Program-made: the position numbers and the translations under genes | The notes under the pieces: model-generated | What the model was told of the DNA's origin: nothing | Database searches by the model: none | The model's input: the letters and a program-made list of their open reading frames with translations, nothing else | Assembly (NCBI GenBank): GCA_022842745.1 | Contig: JALHPA010000077.1 | Span: 1-8,454, forward strand | DNA length: 8,454 bases | Reading direction: 5' to 3' | DNA from: Pirellulales bacterium | GTDB taxonomy: Bacteria; Planctomycetota; Planctomycetia; Pirellulales; JALHPA01 | In this document: positions 1 through 6,866 of the stretch, piece by piece | How positions within the stretch are numbered: position 1 is the first letter of the stretch | How the letters are laid out: each line of letters starts with the position of its first letter

Positions 1-462
1 GAGAAAGCGCTCACGCGAATCCGGGCGCAGGTAATTGGCCTGCTACGGGACGACGGACGATTCGACGAAGCCTTGAAGCAAGTCGACGCGCTGATCGCCG
101 CGCATCCCAATTCGCTGGAACCGATGATGGAGAAGGCCCGCATTTTGCAGGCCTGGTCGGCGCGGGAGCCAAAGCATTTCGAAGATTGCATTGCCCAGTG
201 GACGAAGATCCGGTTGCTCTTGGGTCGGTTGCCAAAGAAGCCGCCGGAGTATTACGACGCGATTTACAACGCCGCAACGTGTCTCTTGCAGCAAGCGGCG
301 GCGACCGGCGAGAAAAAATCGGCGCTGCAAGCGGAACAACTTCTCCGCGGCACGTTGACCCTCTCTCCGAGCCTGGATGGGCCGGAGACCGTGGCCAAAT
401 TCAACGCGCTGCTCAAAAAGGCCGTCGCGGCGCAGGGGCGGAAGGTGGACGGAAAGGTGTAG
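1..462 (+). CDS. C-terminal part of a TPR-like helical repeat protein (5' end outside window)
   Basis: The frame is open from the first base of the window to a TAG at 460-462, giving 153 visible residues with no stop, so the gene begins upstream. The visible part is entirely helical in character. Around residues 18-52 there is a tetratricopeptide-like unit: Gly-Arg-Phe-Asp-Glu-Ala-Leu, then a second helix, then Ala-His-Pro-Asn-Ser starting the next unit. A second helical pair follows with Tyr-Tyr-Asp-Ala-Ile-Tyr-Asn-Ala-Ala, and the protein ends in a lysine-rich tail. TPR proteins usually act as protein-protein scaffolds; no catalytic motif is visible, so no specific role is assigned. No membrane segment or signal peptide is seen in this part. 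It converges on the beta-propeller gene, with 55 bases between the two stops. That the frame is coding is fairly certain; the fold is inferred from pattern alone. Confidence 0.75.
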   Translation, partial: EKALTRIRAQVIGLLRDDGRFDEALKQVDALIAAHPNSLEPMMEKARILQAWSAREPKHFEDCIAQWTKIRLLLGRLPKKPPEYYDAIYNAATCLLQQAAATGEKKSALQAEQLLRGTLTLSPSLDGPETVAKFNALLKKAVAAQGRKVDGKV

Positions 463-502
463 ACCGCGCTCCGCACGCCTCTGTCTCGTGCCAGGCGCGG
501 TC
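462..502. terminator. Candidate bidirectional terminator hairpin between convergent genes
   Basis: GACCGCGC at 462-469 is the exact reverse complement of GCGCGGTC at 495-502. Inside it, GCACG (473-477) pairs with CGTGC (487-491) across a nine-base loop, leaving a 3x3 internal loop. The structure fills most of the gap between the stops of two converging genes. There is no T-rich tail on either side, so it is not a textbook intrinsic terminator. It may act with Rho or only as an RNA 3'-end structure. Confidence 0.45.
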
Positions 503-517
503 GATCGAAAGCGAGGC

Positions 518-1654
518 TCAACGGGGCGCATGGGGAGCCGCCGTCTCAGCGGGGAGCTCAAAATCGGCAATGAACAATTGGCTCTGCCGATCGGCCGTGC
601 GATTGCTGGTCCACATCAGCCGTTTGCCGTCGGGCGAAAAGACCGGCAGAACGTCGGCGGAGGCGTGATCGGTAATCCGCACAGGCGCGCCATCGGGGTG
701 GATCCCATCCTCCCGCTCTTCGTACTTCAACAGCCATAGGTCGTAATTTGGCCGGGCCTTCTCGTTGGAGTGATCCGCGCCGGTCCAGATAATGTATGGC
801 TTTGTCGGATGCCAGAACGGGGCCCAGTTGACCCCCACGTTGTCGGTCAAGGCCCGGTCGTGTTGGCCATTGAGGCCAATGACGTGAATCTGTAAGAATC
901 CCTCCTTCTTGCGATCGCTGCGATAGACCACCCACTTTCCGTTGGGGGAAATGAACGGTCCGCCATCGTAGCCGGGCTGGTTGGTCAGTTGGCGGAGATT
1001 GGAACCGTCGGCGTCCATGAGGTAGATGTCTGGATCTCCATCCCGATCGCTGCAGAAGGCGATCTGCTTGCCGTCGGCTGAATAGGCCCCCTCGGCGTCG
1101 TACCCGCGCGCGTCGGTCAGGCGGCGCAAATTCTTGCCGCGAAGATCCGCGGCAAAGATGTCCATCTGCGGGTCGAAGTCCCATTGGTAGCGGCGACGCA
1201 CGCCGGTCCGGGCATCCTCCGCCTGTTGCTTGCGCTCCTTCTCCTCGGTCATGTCGAGCTGGGGGTCGAGGTGGCTGCTGGCGAAGAGAATGCTTTGCCC
1301 GGTGGGGTGAAAGAAACTGCACGTGGTCCGCCCCCGGCCGGTGCTGAGCAGGACCGGCTCGCTCCCGGATAGCGGCTGGCTGTAGATTTGGTAGAAGGGA
1401 TACCCTGAGGGAACAGCCTGGTAAATGATTGTTTGGCCGTCGGGAGAGAAATATCCCTCGCCGGCTTTGACCATTCCGCTGGTGACCTGGCGGAGATTTC
1501 GCAGGTAGCGCGATTCTAGCGGCGACAACTCCGCAGTAACGACCGCTGAGGGAGTACGAGGCGAAGCTGCGTCCTCGGCGGCAGAAAATTGGTATGGGAC
1601 AGATGCCACGACGGCGACAATCAAGGCCAGCGTTTGACGGTTTGAAAACCTCAC
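518..1654 (-). CDS. Secreted PD40/TolB-like six-motif beta-propeller protein
   Basis: This encodes 378 residues starting at GTG (1654-1652), preceded on the minus strand by AAGGAG (1671-1666) with an 11-base spacer, one of the better ribosome binding sites in the window. Residues 1-26 form a signal peptide: a short basic start, a hydrophobic Leu/Ile/Val/Ala core, then a Phe-Ser-Ala-Ala cleavage-like region. Six PD40 motifs follow at about residues 67-80, 114-126, 188-201, 231-247, 278-291 and 336-352, for example Phe-Ser-Pro-Asp-Gly-Lys-Arg-Leu-Met-Trp-Thr-Ser, with Asp-Ile-Tyr-Leu-Met-Asp-Ala-Asp-Gly typical of TolB-type blades. Six motifs suggest a complete propeller. A charged insertion (about 130-156) sits between motifs two and three. 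There is no attached peptidase or kinase domain, so it is probably a periplasmic or surface binding protein. It is not TolB itself on this evidence: the TolB N-terminal domain is not recognisable and no tol/pal genes are nearby. Ligand unknown. Confidence 0.85.
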   Translation of the reverse strand: MRFSNRQTLALIVAVVASVPYQFSAAEDAASPRTPSAVVTAELSPLESRYLRNLRQVTSGMVKAGEGYFSPDGQTIIYQAVPSGYPFYQIYSQPLSGSEPVLLSTGRGRTTCSFFHPTGQSILFASSHLDPQLDMTEEKERKQQAEDARTGVRRRYQWDFDPQMDIFAADLRGKNLRRLTDARGYDAEGAYSADGKQIAFCSDRDGDPDIYLMDADGSNLRQLTNQPGYDGGPFISPNGKWVVYRSDRKKEGFLQIHVIGLNGQHDRALTDNVGVNWAPFWHPTKPYIIWTGADHSNEKARPNYDLWLLKYEEREDGIHPDGAPVRITDHASADVLPVFSPDGKRLMWTSNRTADRQSQLFIADFELPAETAAPHAPR

Positions 1655-1704
1655 GATTTTTCGTTCTCCTTGGGGAGGGAATGGCGAACCGGTTCCAGCG
1701 GGGT

Positions 1705-1710
1705 ATTATA
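1705..1710 (-). promoter_or_regulatory. Candidate -10 element for the beta-propeller gene
   Basis: The minus strand reads TATAAT here, a perfect sigma70 -10 hexamer in otherwise GC-rich DNA. It would start transcription near 1698 and leave a leader of about 44 bases before the GTG at 1654. No good -35 hexamer is seen at 16-18 bases. The same bases read TATTAT on the plus strand (1704-1709), so a weaker promoter towards the adenosyltransferase gene is also possible. Confidence 0.35.
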
Positions 1711-1775
1711 AGGCCACCGAGGGCCGTCGAGCAGCGCTCGCCGCTTAGGCCAAACCGCGTTCGGCCCGCGGGTCG

Positions 1776-1811
1776 GCCTGGGTCTCGGGAAAACTGGCCG
1801 AGGCCCCCGGC
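1776..1811 (+). promoter_or_regulatory. Strong potential RNA hairpin in the leader of the adenosyltransferase gene
   Basis: GGGTCTCGG (1780-1788) pairs along all nine bases with CCGAGGCCC (1798-1806), using one G-U pair, around a nine-base loop. Three further pairs (1776-1778 with 1809-1811) extend the stem beyond a small internal loop. It ends 36 bases before the TTG start. Upstream, CGAGC/GCTCG (1728-1732/1736-1740) forms a smaller hairpin. No T tract follows, so this is not an ordinary terminator. No cobalamin riboswitch core or B12 box is recognised. A regulatory role is inference. Confidence 0.35.
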
Positions 1812-1847
1812 AAACCTCCACCACAACGTCCCCGACAGCACAACCAC

Positions 1848-2417
1848 TTGAAAATCTACACTAAAACCGGAGATGACGGCGAAACCGGGACATTCGGCGG
1901 TCCGCGGGTCTCCAAAGACGCGCCCCGGATTGAAGCCTATGGAACGGTGGACGAACTGAACGCCGTGTTGGGAATCGTGCGCTCGGCTGGGGTCCCGACG
2001 GACATCGACGTCCTGCTGGGCCGAATTCAGAACGAACTGTTCGACGTGGGGGCGGAATTGGCCACGCCCGACCCGCAAGCGATGAAGCTGGCCACGATCG
2101 GGGCCGAAAGTATCGCGAGGCTGGAGGGGGCGATCGACGCCTTCGATGGGGCATTGCCCCCACTGCGAAATTTTATCGTGCCGGGAGGCACGGCGGGCGC
2201 CGCGTATCTTCACTTGGCGCGCACGGTCTGCCGCAGGGCGGAGCGAAGGGTGGTGGCGCTATCGCGGCAATCGGCCGAGTCCGCCGCGTCGGCGGCCGGT
2301 TCCTTCCAGCGAATTGTTATCTACCTGAACCGGCTGAGCGACTTGTTGTTCGTGCTGTCGCGCGCGGCGAATTTCAGCGCCGGCGTGAAGGATGTCCCCT
2401 GGGAAAAAATGACTTGA
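1848..2417 (+). CDS. pduO: Cob(I)alamin adenosyltransferase, PduO/MMAB type
   Basis: This enzyme transfers the 5'-deoxyadenosyl group of ATP to cob(I)alamin, making adenosylcobalamin in the cytoplasm. The product is 189 residues, normal for a stand-alone PduO-type enzyme. The family hallmarks are visible in order: the N-terminal ATP-binding stretch Thr-Lys-Thr-Gly-Asp-Asp-Gly-Glu-Thr-Gly (5-14), Gly-Thr-Val-Asp-Glu-Leu-Asn (32-38), Arg-Asn-Phe-Ile-Val-Pro-Gly-Gly (107-114), Cys-Arg-Arg-Ala-Glu-Arg-Arg (128-134) and Asn-Arg-Leu-Ser-Asp-Leu-Leu-Phe (161-168). The start is TTG at 1848; the family's conserved beginning, Met-Lys-Ile-Tyr-Thr-Lys-Thr-Gly, fits it exactly although no Shine-Dalgarno sequence is visible. 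No B12-dependent enzyme or other cobalamin gene lies in the window, so it probably serves a general salvage or repair role. The stop lies 19 bases from that of rsmE. The unrelated CobA/BtuR type is excluded by these motifs. Confidence 0.93.
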   Translation: MKIYTKTGDDGETGTFGGPRVSKDAPRIEAYGTVDELNAVLGIVRSAGVPTDIDVLLGRIQNELFDVGAELATPDPQAMKLATIGAESIARLEGAIDAFDGALPPLRNFIVPGGTAGAAYLHLARTVCRRAERRVVALSRQSAESAASAAGSFQRIVIYLNRLSDLLFVLSRAANFSAGVKDVPWEKMT

Positions 2418-2436
2418 GGAGCGTGGCGGAAACGAG

Positions 2437-3180
2437 TCACGATCTCGACGTCCATGCGCCCGATCCGGACGCGATCCCTGCGGCGAGCGCGACCGCGGCG
2501 GTTTCCACTCGCAAGATGGTTGGTCCCAGCGAACAGCACTGCCAGCCGGCCGCGGCAGCCGCTGTCACCTCCTGGTCGGTGAATCCTCCTTCCGGGCCAA
2601 TGGCGAAAAACCAGTCGGATGGATCGCCGGTCGGCCCCGTGGAGGGGTCCGGCCCATCCGCCATCCGCGGGCACTCCGGATGAGCGATCAGCCGCGCGGC
2701 CGCGACATCGGCGGACTGGAAATAGTGCGTTACGGCAACTGGCTCGGCGATCTGCATCAGTCGATTTCGGCCGCATTGCTTGCTGGCTTCAATTACCCCG
2801 CGCCGGAGGCGCGCCAGCACGGATGGCGCGGGTTCCGCCACTCCACGCACTGTGACTAGGGGAACCAGACTCGCTACCCCAATCTCTGTCAGTTTTTCCA
2901 CCAGCCACCGCTGCCGTTCCCCCTTGGGGAGCGCTACGCCAGCCGAAATCCGGCGCGGAAGCTCTCGATCCACCTCGCGGCGGGCGACAAGCCCCAATTC
3001 CACCTCGTGCCTGGCGACCCGGACTACCTTCGCCTCGTACTCTACCCCGCCGCCGTCGAACAAGGTCACCAGATGCCCGGGCTTGGCCCGCAGCACTCGC
3101 CCCAGGTGGTGGGCCTCATCCCCTTCCAAAATTGCTCTGTCGCCCGAGATGGGCGTCGCGACGAAATAGCGGTCCGCCAT
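2437..3180 (-). CDS. rsmE: 16S rRNA (uracil(1498)-N(3))-methyltransferase RsmE
   Basis: RsmE is a SPOUT-class enzyme that uses S-adenosylmethionine to methylate N3 of U1498 in 16S rRNA of the assembled 30S subunit. The 247-residue length matches the family. An N-terminal PUA-like RNA-binding part (about 1-70) contains Asp-Glu-Ala-His-His-Leu-Gly-Arg-Val-Leu-Arg. The SPOUT domain follows, with Pro-Lys-Gly-Glu-Arg and Glu-Lys-Leu-Thr-Glu-Ile-Gly-Val (85-102), Glu-Ala-Ser-Lys-Gln-Cys-Gly-Arg-Asn-Arg (131-140), the cofactor-binding Ile-Gly-Pro-Glu-Gly-Gly-Phe (194-200) and the knot signature Leu-Gly-Pro-Thr-Ile-Leu-Arg-Val-Glu-Thr-Ala (218-228). A Pro/Gly/Asp-rich stretch at about 168-188 before the cofactor loop looks like a surface insertion. 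The ATG at 3180 lacks a clear Shine-Dalgarno sequence but agrees with the expected N-terminus. It is divergent from the ATPase gene and convergent with the adenosyltransferase gene. Confidence 0.95.
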   Translation of the reverse strand: MADRYFVATPISGDRAILEGDEAHHLGRVLRAKPGHLVTLFDGGGVEYEAKVVRVARHEVELGLVARREVDRELPRRISAGVALPKGERQRWLVEKLTEIGVASLVPLVTVRGVAEPAPSVLARLRRGVIEASKQCGRNRLMQIAEPVAVTHYFQSADVAAARLIAHPECPRMADGPDPSTGPTGDPSDWFFAIGPEGGFTDQEVTAAAAAGWQCCSLGPTILRVETAAVALAAGIASGSGAWTSRS

Positions 3181-3260
3181 GAGGGTGCAACTGCCAGGTC
3201 CGAGTGCTATCGCTGACGCGCGTTCAAGTTCGGGCTGTCATCCTACCGATGTATGGAGGA

Positions 3261-3291
3261 ATGCGGAAACCGCATCGCCGGCTTTTCCGGC
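3261..3291 (+). promoter_or_regulatory. Two adjacent small hairpins upstream of the AAA ATPase
   Basis: ATGCGG (3261-3266) and CCGCAT (3270-3275) form a perfect six-base stem around AAA. Immediately after, GCCGG (3277-3281) and CCGGC (3287-3291) form a five-base stem. Both end more than 30 bases before the chosen ATG at 3324, in the divergent gap shared with rsmE. They could be leader RNA structure or an operator. Arms this short can arise by chance in GC-rich DNA. Confidence 0.2.
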
Positions 3292-3323
3292 AGCAAGGGA
3301 AGGCTGTACTCGACGAGGGATTC

Positions 3324-4133
3324 ATGTACCGATCGCACTGGGGCTTGCGCGAAACGCCGTTCAGAACGTCTTTAGACACTCGCTTTTTCTATCAAAGCCC
3401 GATCCAGGAAGAGGCGCTGGCGCGGCTTCAGTTTCTAGTCGACGAGCGCCGCCGGGTGGGGTTGTGCCTGGGCGAATCGGGAAGCGGTAAATCGCTGTTA
3501 CTCGAGGTCTTTGCCAGCAAGCTCCGCCGCCGGGGTTGCCAGTTGGTCAATTTGAATCTGTTTGGCATCGAGCTGCACGAGTTTTTGTGGCTGACCGCCG
3601 CCGAATTGGGGGTCAATCCCGATCGCCGCGCCAGCGAATTCTCCCTGTGGCGAGACATTCTCGACCGAATCGCGGAGAACCGCTATCAGCAGTTGGAGAC
3701 CGTGATCCTTTTAGATGACGCCGATCATGCCCCAAGCGCCGTTTTGGATACGATCGTCCGGCTGGCGGAATCCGACCGCTCTCCCGCCGCTCGCCTGACG
3801 CTGGTTCTGGCAGCGGCCCCGGATCAGGTGGCCAAGCTCGGGGATCGGCTGATTGCGATGGCGGACCTGCGGGTCGACCTGGAGCCTTGGGATATCATCG
3901 ATACGGTTGGATATTTGCATTACGCCCTGCGGCAGGCGGGGCGGCGCGAACCGATCTTTCGCGACGAGGCGATGCTCCGGCTGCACGAGCTGTCCGACGG
4001 AGTTCCGCGGCGCGTCGTACAGTTGGCCAACCTGGCGATGTTGGCGGGGGCCGGTCGGGGAGACGAGCAGGTCGAAGCCGAAACGGTCGAATCGGTCTGC
4101 CGGGAATTGGGTGCGGTGGAGATGGCGGGATAG
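3324..4133 (+). CDS. ExeA/GspA-like AAA ATPase, ATPase domain only
   Basis: The product is a 269-residue P-loop ATPase. Residues 1-13 carry the ExeA-type opening (Met-Tyr-Arg-Ser-His-Trp-Gly-Leu-Arg-Glu-Thr-Pro-Phe), then a Phe-Phe-Tyr-Gln-Ser segment, Walker A Gly-Glu-Ser-Gly-Ser-Gly-Lys-Ser (50-57), Walker B Val-Ile-Leu-Leu-Asp-Asp-Ala-Asp (127-134) and a late helical region with Gly-Val-Pro-Arg-Arg-Val-Val-Gln-Leu-Ala-Asn. I chose the ATG at 3324 because this conserved opening starts there and GAGGGA (3315-3320) lies just upstream; the frame is open further back, to about 3204, but that part has no family character. Proteobacterial ExeA is longer, with a membrane and peptidoglycan-binding C-terminus that helps place the type II secretion channel. 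That part is absent here and no secretion genes are nearby, so the partner is unknown. Related ATPases also serve transposition (TniB/IstB-like), but no transposase is seen. Confidence 0.82.
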   Translation: MYRSHWGLRETPFRTSLDTRFFYQSPIQEEALARLQFLVDERRRVGLCLGESGSGKSLLLEVFASKLRRRGCQLVNLNLFGIELHEFLWLTAAELGVNPDRRASEFSLWRDILDRIAENRYQQLETVILLDDADHAPSAVLDTIVRLAESDRSPAARLTLVLAAAPDQVAKLGDRLIAMADLRVDLEPWDIIDTVGYLHYALRQAGRREPIFRDEAMLRLHELSDGVPRRVVQLANLAMLAGAGRGDEQVEAETVESVCRELGAVEMAG

Positions 4134-4185
4134 CCAATTCAGGGCGATTGTGAGGGGACGGCGTGGACTTTTCCAAATTCCAATC

Positions 4186-4198
4186 GGCCGCTTCGGCC
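4186..4198. terminator. Small GC hairpin between convergent ATPase and pepF genes
   Basis: GGCCG (4186-4190) and CGGCC (4194-4198) form a five-base stem with a three-base loop inside the 78-base gap between two converging stops. Location suggests a shared 3'-end structure, but there is no T tail and the stem is short. Confidence 0.22.
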
Positions 4199-4211
4199 CC
4201 CGTTCGATCGT

Positions 4212-6035
4212 TCAGTTTGACGCTAGCGATTCGTACCGCTCCAACTGCCGCTCGACTTCCCGGAGGCTTTGCCGCCAGAAATCACGCGTGGTGATTTCCA
4301 GTCCGAAGCGGCGCGCCAAGGGGGCAGCGAATTCCTGACCCGTTTCCCGGAGCAGGGCCGTGTATTTCGGCACGAACGCCGCTCCTTGCTGGCGGTAGAG
4401 CGAATACAGCCCCAGACCGAAGAGGTGCCCGAAGGCATAGGGGAAGTTGTAGAAATTGTAGTCGTGGCTGTAATAGTGAGGCTTCCAGAGCCACATGTAG
4501 GGATGGTAGGTGCTGGAATCGATGCCATCGCCATACGTTTGCCGCTGGGCCTCGACCATCCGCTCGCACAGTTCGTCGGCGCTCAGCTCGCCGGTCTGGC
4601 GTCGTTCGAACACTCCGGTCTCGAATAAGTACCGGGAGCTGATATCCACGCAGACCTGCGTCGCACCGGCAAGCTGGGCTTCGAGAATCATCAATTGTTC
4701 CGCCCGCGTGGCGGATTCGAGCGAGGCTTCCGCGATCAGGGTTTCGCAGAAGATGCTGGCCGTTTCGGCCAGCGTGGCCGGCGAACCTCGCCGGAGCATC
4801 GGCAGCCCGCGCTGGCAATGGTTGTGGAAGCCGTGGCCCAACTCGTGGGCCAAGGTGCTGAGTTGCTCGAAGCTGCCGTCGAAGTTGGCGAGAATGCGGC
4901 TTTCCTCGCGTCCTGGCACCGGCATGCAGTACGCGCCGCCGCGTTTGCCGTTGCGGGGTTCGGCGTCGATCCAGCGTCGATCGAAGGCGGTAGCGGCGAA
5001 CTCGCCCAATTCGGGGCTGAAGGTCGCGAATTTCTCCACGAGGAACTGTCGCGATTCGGCCCAATCGAATCTCCGCTCGGCAGCGCCCAGCGGCGCGAAC
5101 AGGTCCCACCACGGCAATCGCGGCTTGCCCAGCTTTTTTGCCTTGGCCGTCAGATAGCGGCGAAACATCGGAAAGTACTCGGCGATCGCGCCCAATAGCG
5201 CGTCGAGCGTTGCCGCGTCAATTCGATTCTCTTCGAGCGCGACGGAGAGCACGCTGGGCCGACCGCGACGCCGCGCCAACGTTTGAGCGGTCCCCTTGAC
5301 GCTATTCATCGCCGCGGCCACGGCCGTGCGAATCGACGCCCAGCCGGCGATTTCCACATGGTAAGCCCGCTCGCGGATCGCCGGGTCCGGGTCGTACGCC
5401 AGGTTCTTGACCACGGTGATCGGCAACGATTCCACCCGGCCGTCGCGCTCGAAGGGGACGCAAAGCTGGCTGGTGATATTCCCCTGCAACCGTCCAAACG
5501 CCACACCGGCGTCGAGGCACAATTCCGCCGCAAGCGACTCCATCTCGTCGCTCATCAGGTAGCGGCTCTGTTCGGCCGCCAGCCGCAAAATGAACTCGTA
5601 TTCCGCCAATTCCGGTAGGGCGGCAATCACTGACGGCAGTTGCTCGGCAAAAGAGCCGATCCAGCCTTTCAGCCGGACTTCGAGCGTTTGCCGGCGCGTG
5701 CCGAGTAGTTCCAGTCGGCTGTTTTCCCGCTGTGCGAGGTCGTCGTAGCTGTTGGTCGTCACCAGCCCGTGGACGAACGCCCCCAGCGTTTCGGCTTGCA
5801 GTTGGGCGGCGTTCACGAGCGTCAAGGTCTCACGCAACAGGCTGGCGAGGTTCTGCGGACTGTCGGCGATCGGCGCGGGGCGCCGGCGAATGTCGTGTCG
5901 CTGAAAATGGGCTTCCAGGGCCGTCAAACTTGACTCATACCGTTCAAAATCGCCGCGGTAATCCTCCTGGTCCAGGCCGGAATAAATCGTGGACAGGTCC
6001 CAATGGGGCAAAGAAGGGGGGGCAGGCGGAATCAT
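4212..6035 (-). CDS. pepF: Oligoendopeptidase F family zinc metallopeptidase (M3)
   Basis: This is a cytoplasmic zinc endopeptidase expected to cut short peptides during protein turnover. With the ATG at 6035 it has 607 residues, the usual PepF size; the frame is open 150 bases further upstream, but those 50 residues have no family character, while Trp-Asp-Leu-Ser-Thr-Ile-Tyr (12-18) is the typical M3 opening. The active site is His-Glu-Leu-Gly-His (397-401), with two zinc histidines and the catalytic Glu398; Glu424 in Leu-Ala-Glu-Thr-Ala-Ser fits the third ligand. A C-terminal His/Tyr-rich segment, Tyr-Ser-His-Asp-Tyr-Asn-Phe-Tyr-Asn-Phe-Pro-Tyr-Ala-Phe-Gly, is also characteristic. No signal peptide or membrane segment is seen. 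It lies 159 bases downstream of the sigma factor gene on the same strand and may share its transcript. No clear ribosome binding site precedes the start. Confidence 0.92.
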   Translation of the reverse strand: MIPPAPPSLPHWDLSTIYSGLDQEDYRGDFERYESSLTALEAHFQRHDIRRRPAPIADSPQNLASLLRETLTLVNAAQLQAETLGAFVHGLVTTNSYDDLAQRENSRLELLGTRRQTLEVRLKGWIGSFAEQLPSVIAALPELAEYEFILRLAAEQSRYLMSDEMESLAAELCLDAGVAFGRLQGNITSQLCVPFERDGRVESLPITVVKNLAYDPDPAIRERAYHVEIAGWASIRTAVAAAMNSVKGTAQTLARRRGRPSVLSVALEENRIDAATLDALLGAIAEYFPMFRRYLTAKAKKLGKPRLPWWDLFAPLGAAERRFDWAESRQFLVEKFATFSPELGEFAATAFDRRWIDAEPRNGKRGGAYCMPVPGREESRILANFDGSFEQLSTLAHELGHGFHNHCQRGLPMLRRGSPATLAETASIFCETLIAEASLESATRAEQLMILEAQLAGATQVCVDISSRYLFETGVFERRQTGELSADELCERMVEAQRQTYGDGIDSSTYHPYMWLWKPHYYSHDYNFYNFPYAFGHLFGLGLYSLYRQQGAAFVPKYTALLRETGQEFAAPLARRFGLEITTRDFWRQSLREVERQLERYESLASN

Positions 6036-6194
6036 GGATGCGTTTTTGGGGTTCGTTGAAGCAAGAATCCATTCGGCCGGCGGCGGACCAATGCACCGCC
6101 CGGCGAGGCACGGAAAGGGATGAATGGCCGACGCTCGGCGGAGCGCGCCCCAGTCTAGCCGCTGCGCCCGGGGCAGGACAGGCACGGTAAGCGT

Positions 6195-6815
6195 TCAGCT
6201 TTCGCCGTCGAGCCGGACCCGCAGCCGCCGCATGGCCCGCAGGTAACGCATTCCGGCGGCCGGCTCCGTGAGACCCAGGGCCGTGGCGACTTCGCTATTA
6301 GAAAGGTGCTCGAAGTGCCGCATCAAAATGACTTCCTGGTCCTGCTCATCCAGCTCGTCGAGCGCCGCCTGGAATCTGCGCTGCAACTCGTGCCAGGTGG
6401 CCGCCGCGGCGGGTGTCATTTCGCGGTCGGGGAGTTGGCCGACCAAGTCGATCGTCGATTGGTCCAGGAACCGGGCCGCTGTCAACGGCTGTTCCCGGTC
6501 CAAACTGCGCCGCGCGGCCACTCGATGCCGTCGATGGGCGTCGATCAGCCGGTCCTTGGCAATATGCCGCAGCCAGAGGTGAAAGGGCATCGCGGGATTG
6601 GCCAGATAGTCGGTCAAACGCCGGTTGGCTTCGATCAGCACATCCTGAACGATGTCGCTAGCGTCTACCCGCCGCTGCACGACGCGATCCATGCGCAGAT
6701 CGATCATCCGCCGCAGGGCTTCGCGGTGCCGCTCCAACAGCGCGCTTACGGCCGCCGGCTCGGCGGTGCGTGCGGCGCGAAGCAGTTCCTGGGTTTGGCT
6801 GGACTCGGGCCACAT
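6195..6815 (-). CDS. RNA polymerase sigma factor, ECF family, planctomycete type
   Basis: This is a 206-residue ECF sigma factor that would direct RNA polymerase to a specific promoter set. Region 2 (about 49-97) contains Arg-Val-Asp-Ala-Ser-Asp-Ile-Val-Gln-Asp-Val-Leu and Pro-Phe-His-Leu-Trp-Leu-Arg, then Ala-Lys-Asp-Arg-Leu-Ile-Asp-Ala-His-Arg-Arg-His. After a linker, region 4 (about 148-203) has Gln-Glu-Val-Ile-Leu-Met-Arg-His-Phe and a helix-turn-helix around Ser-Glu-Val-Ala-Thr-Ala-Leu-Gly-Leu-Thr. I chose the ATG at 6815 because Met-Trp-Pro-Glu-Ser matches the start I recall for this subfamily; a TTG at 6848 would add 11 residues. It lies 51 bases after the CPXCG gene and 159 before pepF. 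No anti-sigma factor or Ser/Thr kinase is adjacent on this strand within the window, so its control and regulon are unknown. Confidence 0.93.
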   Translation of the reverse strand: MWPESSQTQELLRAARTAEPAAVSALLERHREALRRMIDLRMDRVVQRRVDASDIVQDVLIEANRRLTDYLANPAMPFHLWLRHIAKDRLIDAHRRHRVAARRSLDREQPLTAARFLDQSTIDLVGQLPDREMTPAAAATWHELQRRFQAALDELDEQDQEVILMRHFEHLSNSEVATALGLTEPAAGMRYLRAMRRLRVRLDGES

Positions 6816-6866
6816 GGGGCTGTTCGCTCGCTGGTCGTGTGCGATCAATCGCGGGGTACGAAGGGT

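Noticed and set aside
1655..1847. Cobalamin riboswitch upstream of the adenosyltransferase gene
   Set aside because: A stretch around 1787-1810 loosely recalls the GGGAA and CCCC segments of that riboswitch, but there is no B12 box and too little room for the conserved core before the start.
558..2213. A 551-codon open frame on the minus strand spanning the propeller gene, its upstream gap and part of the adenosyltransferase gene
   Set aside because: It is out of frame with two clearly recognised genes, is rich in Arg/Pro/Gly of the kind produced by GC-rich shadow frames, and shows no domain.
4282..5112. A 276-codon minus-strand open frame inside pepF
   Set aside because: Out-of-frame shadow of the M3 peptidase, which carries the complete active site in the other frame.
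4212..6185. Longer pepF start at 6185
   Set aside because: The extra 50 residues have no M3 character, and the standard N-terminus begins at the ATG at 6035.
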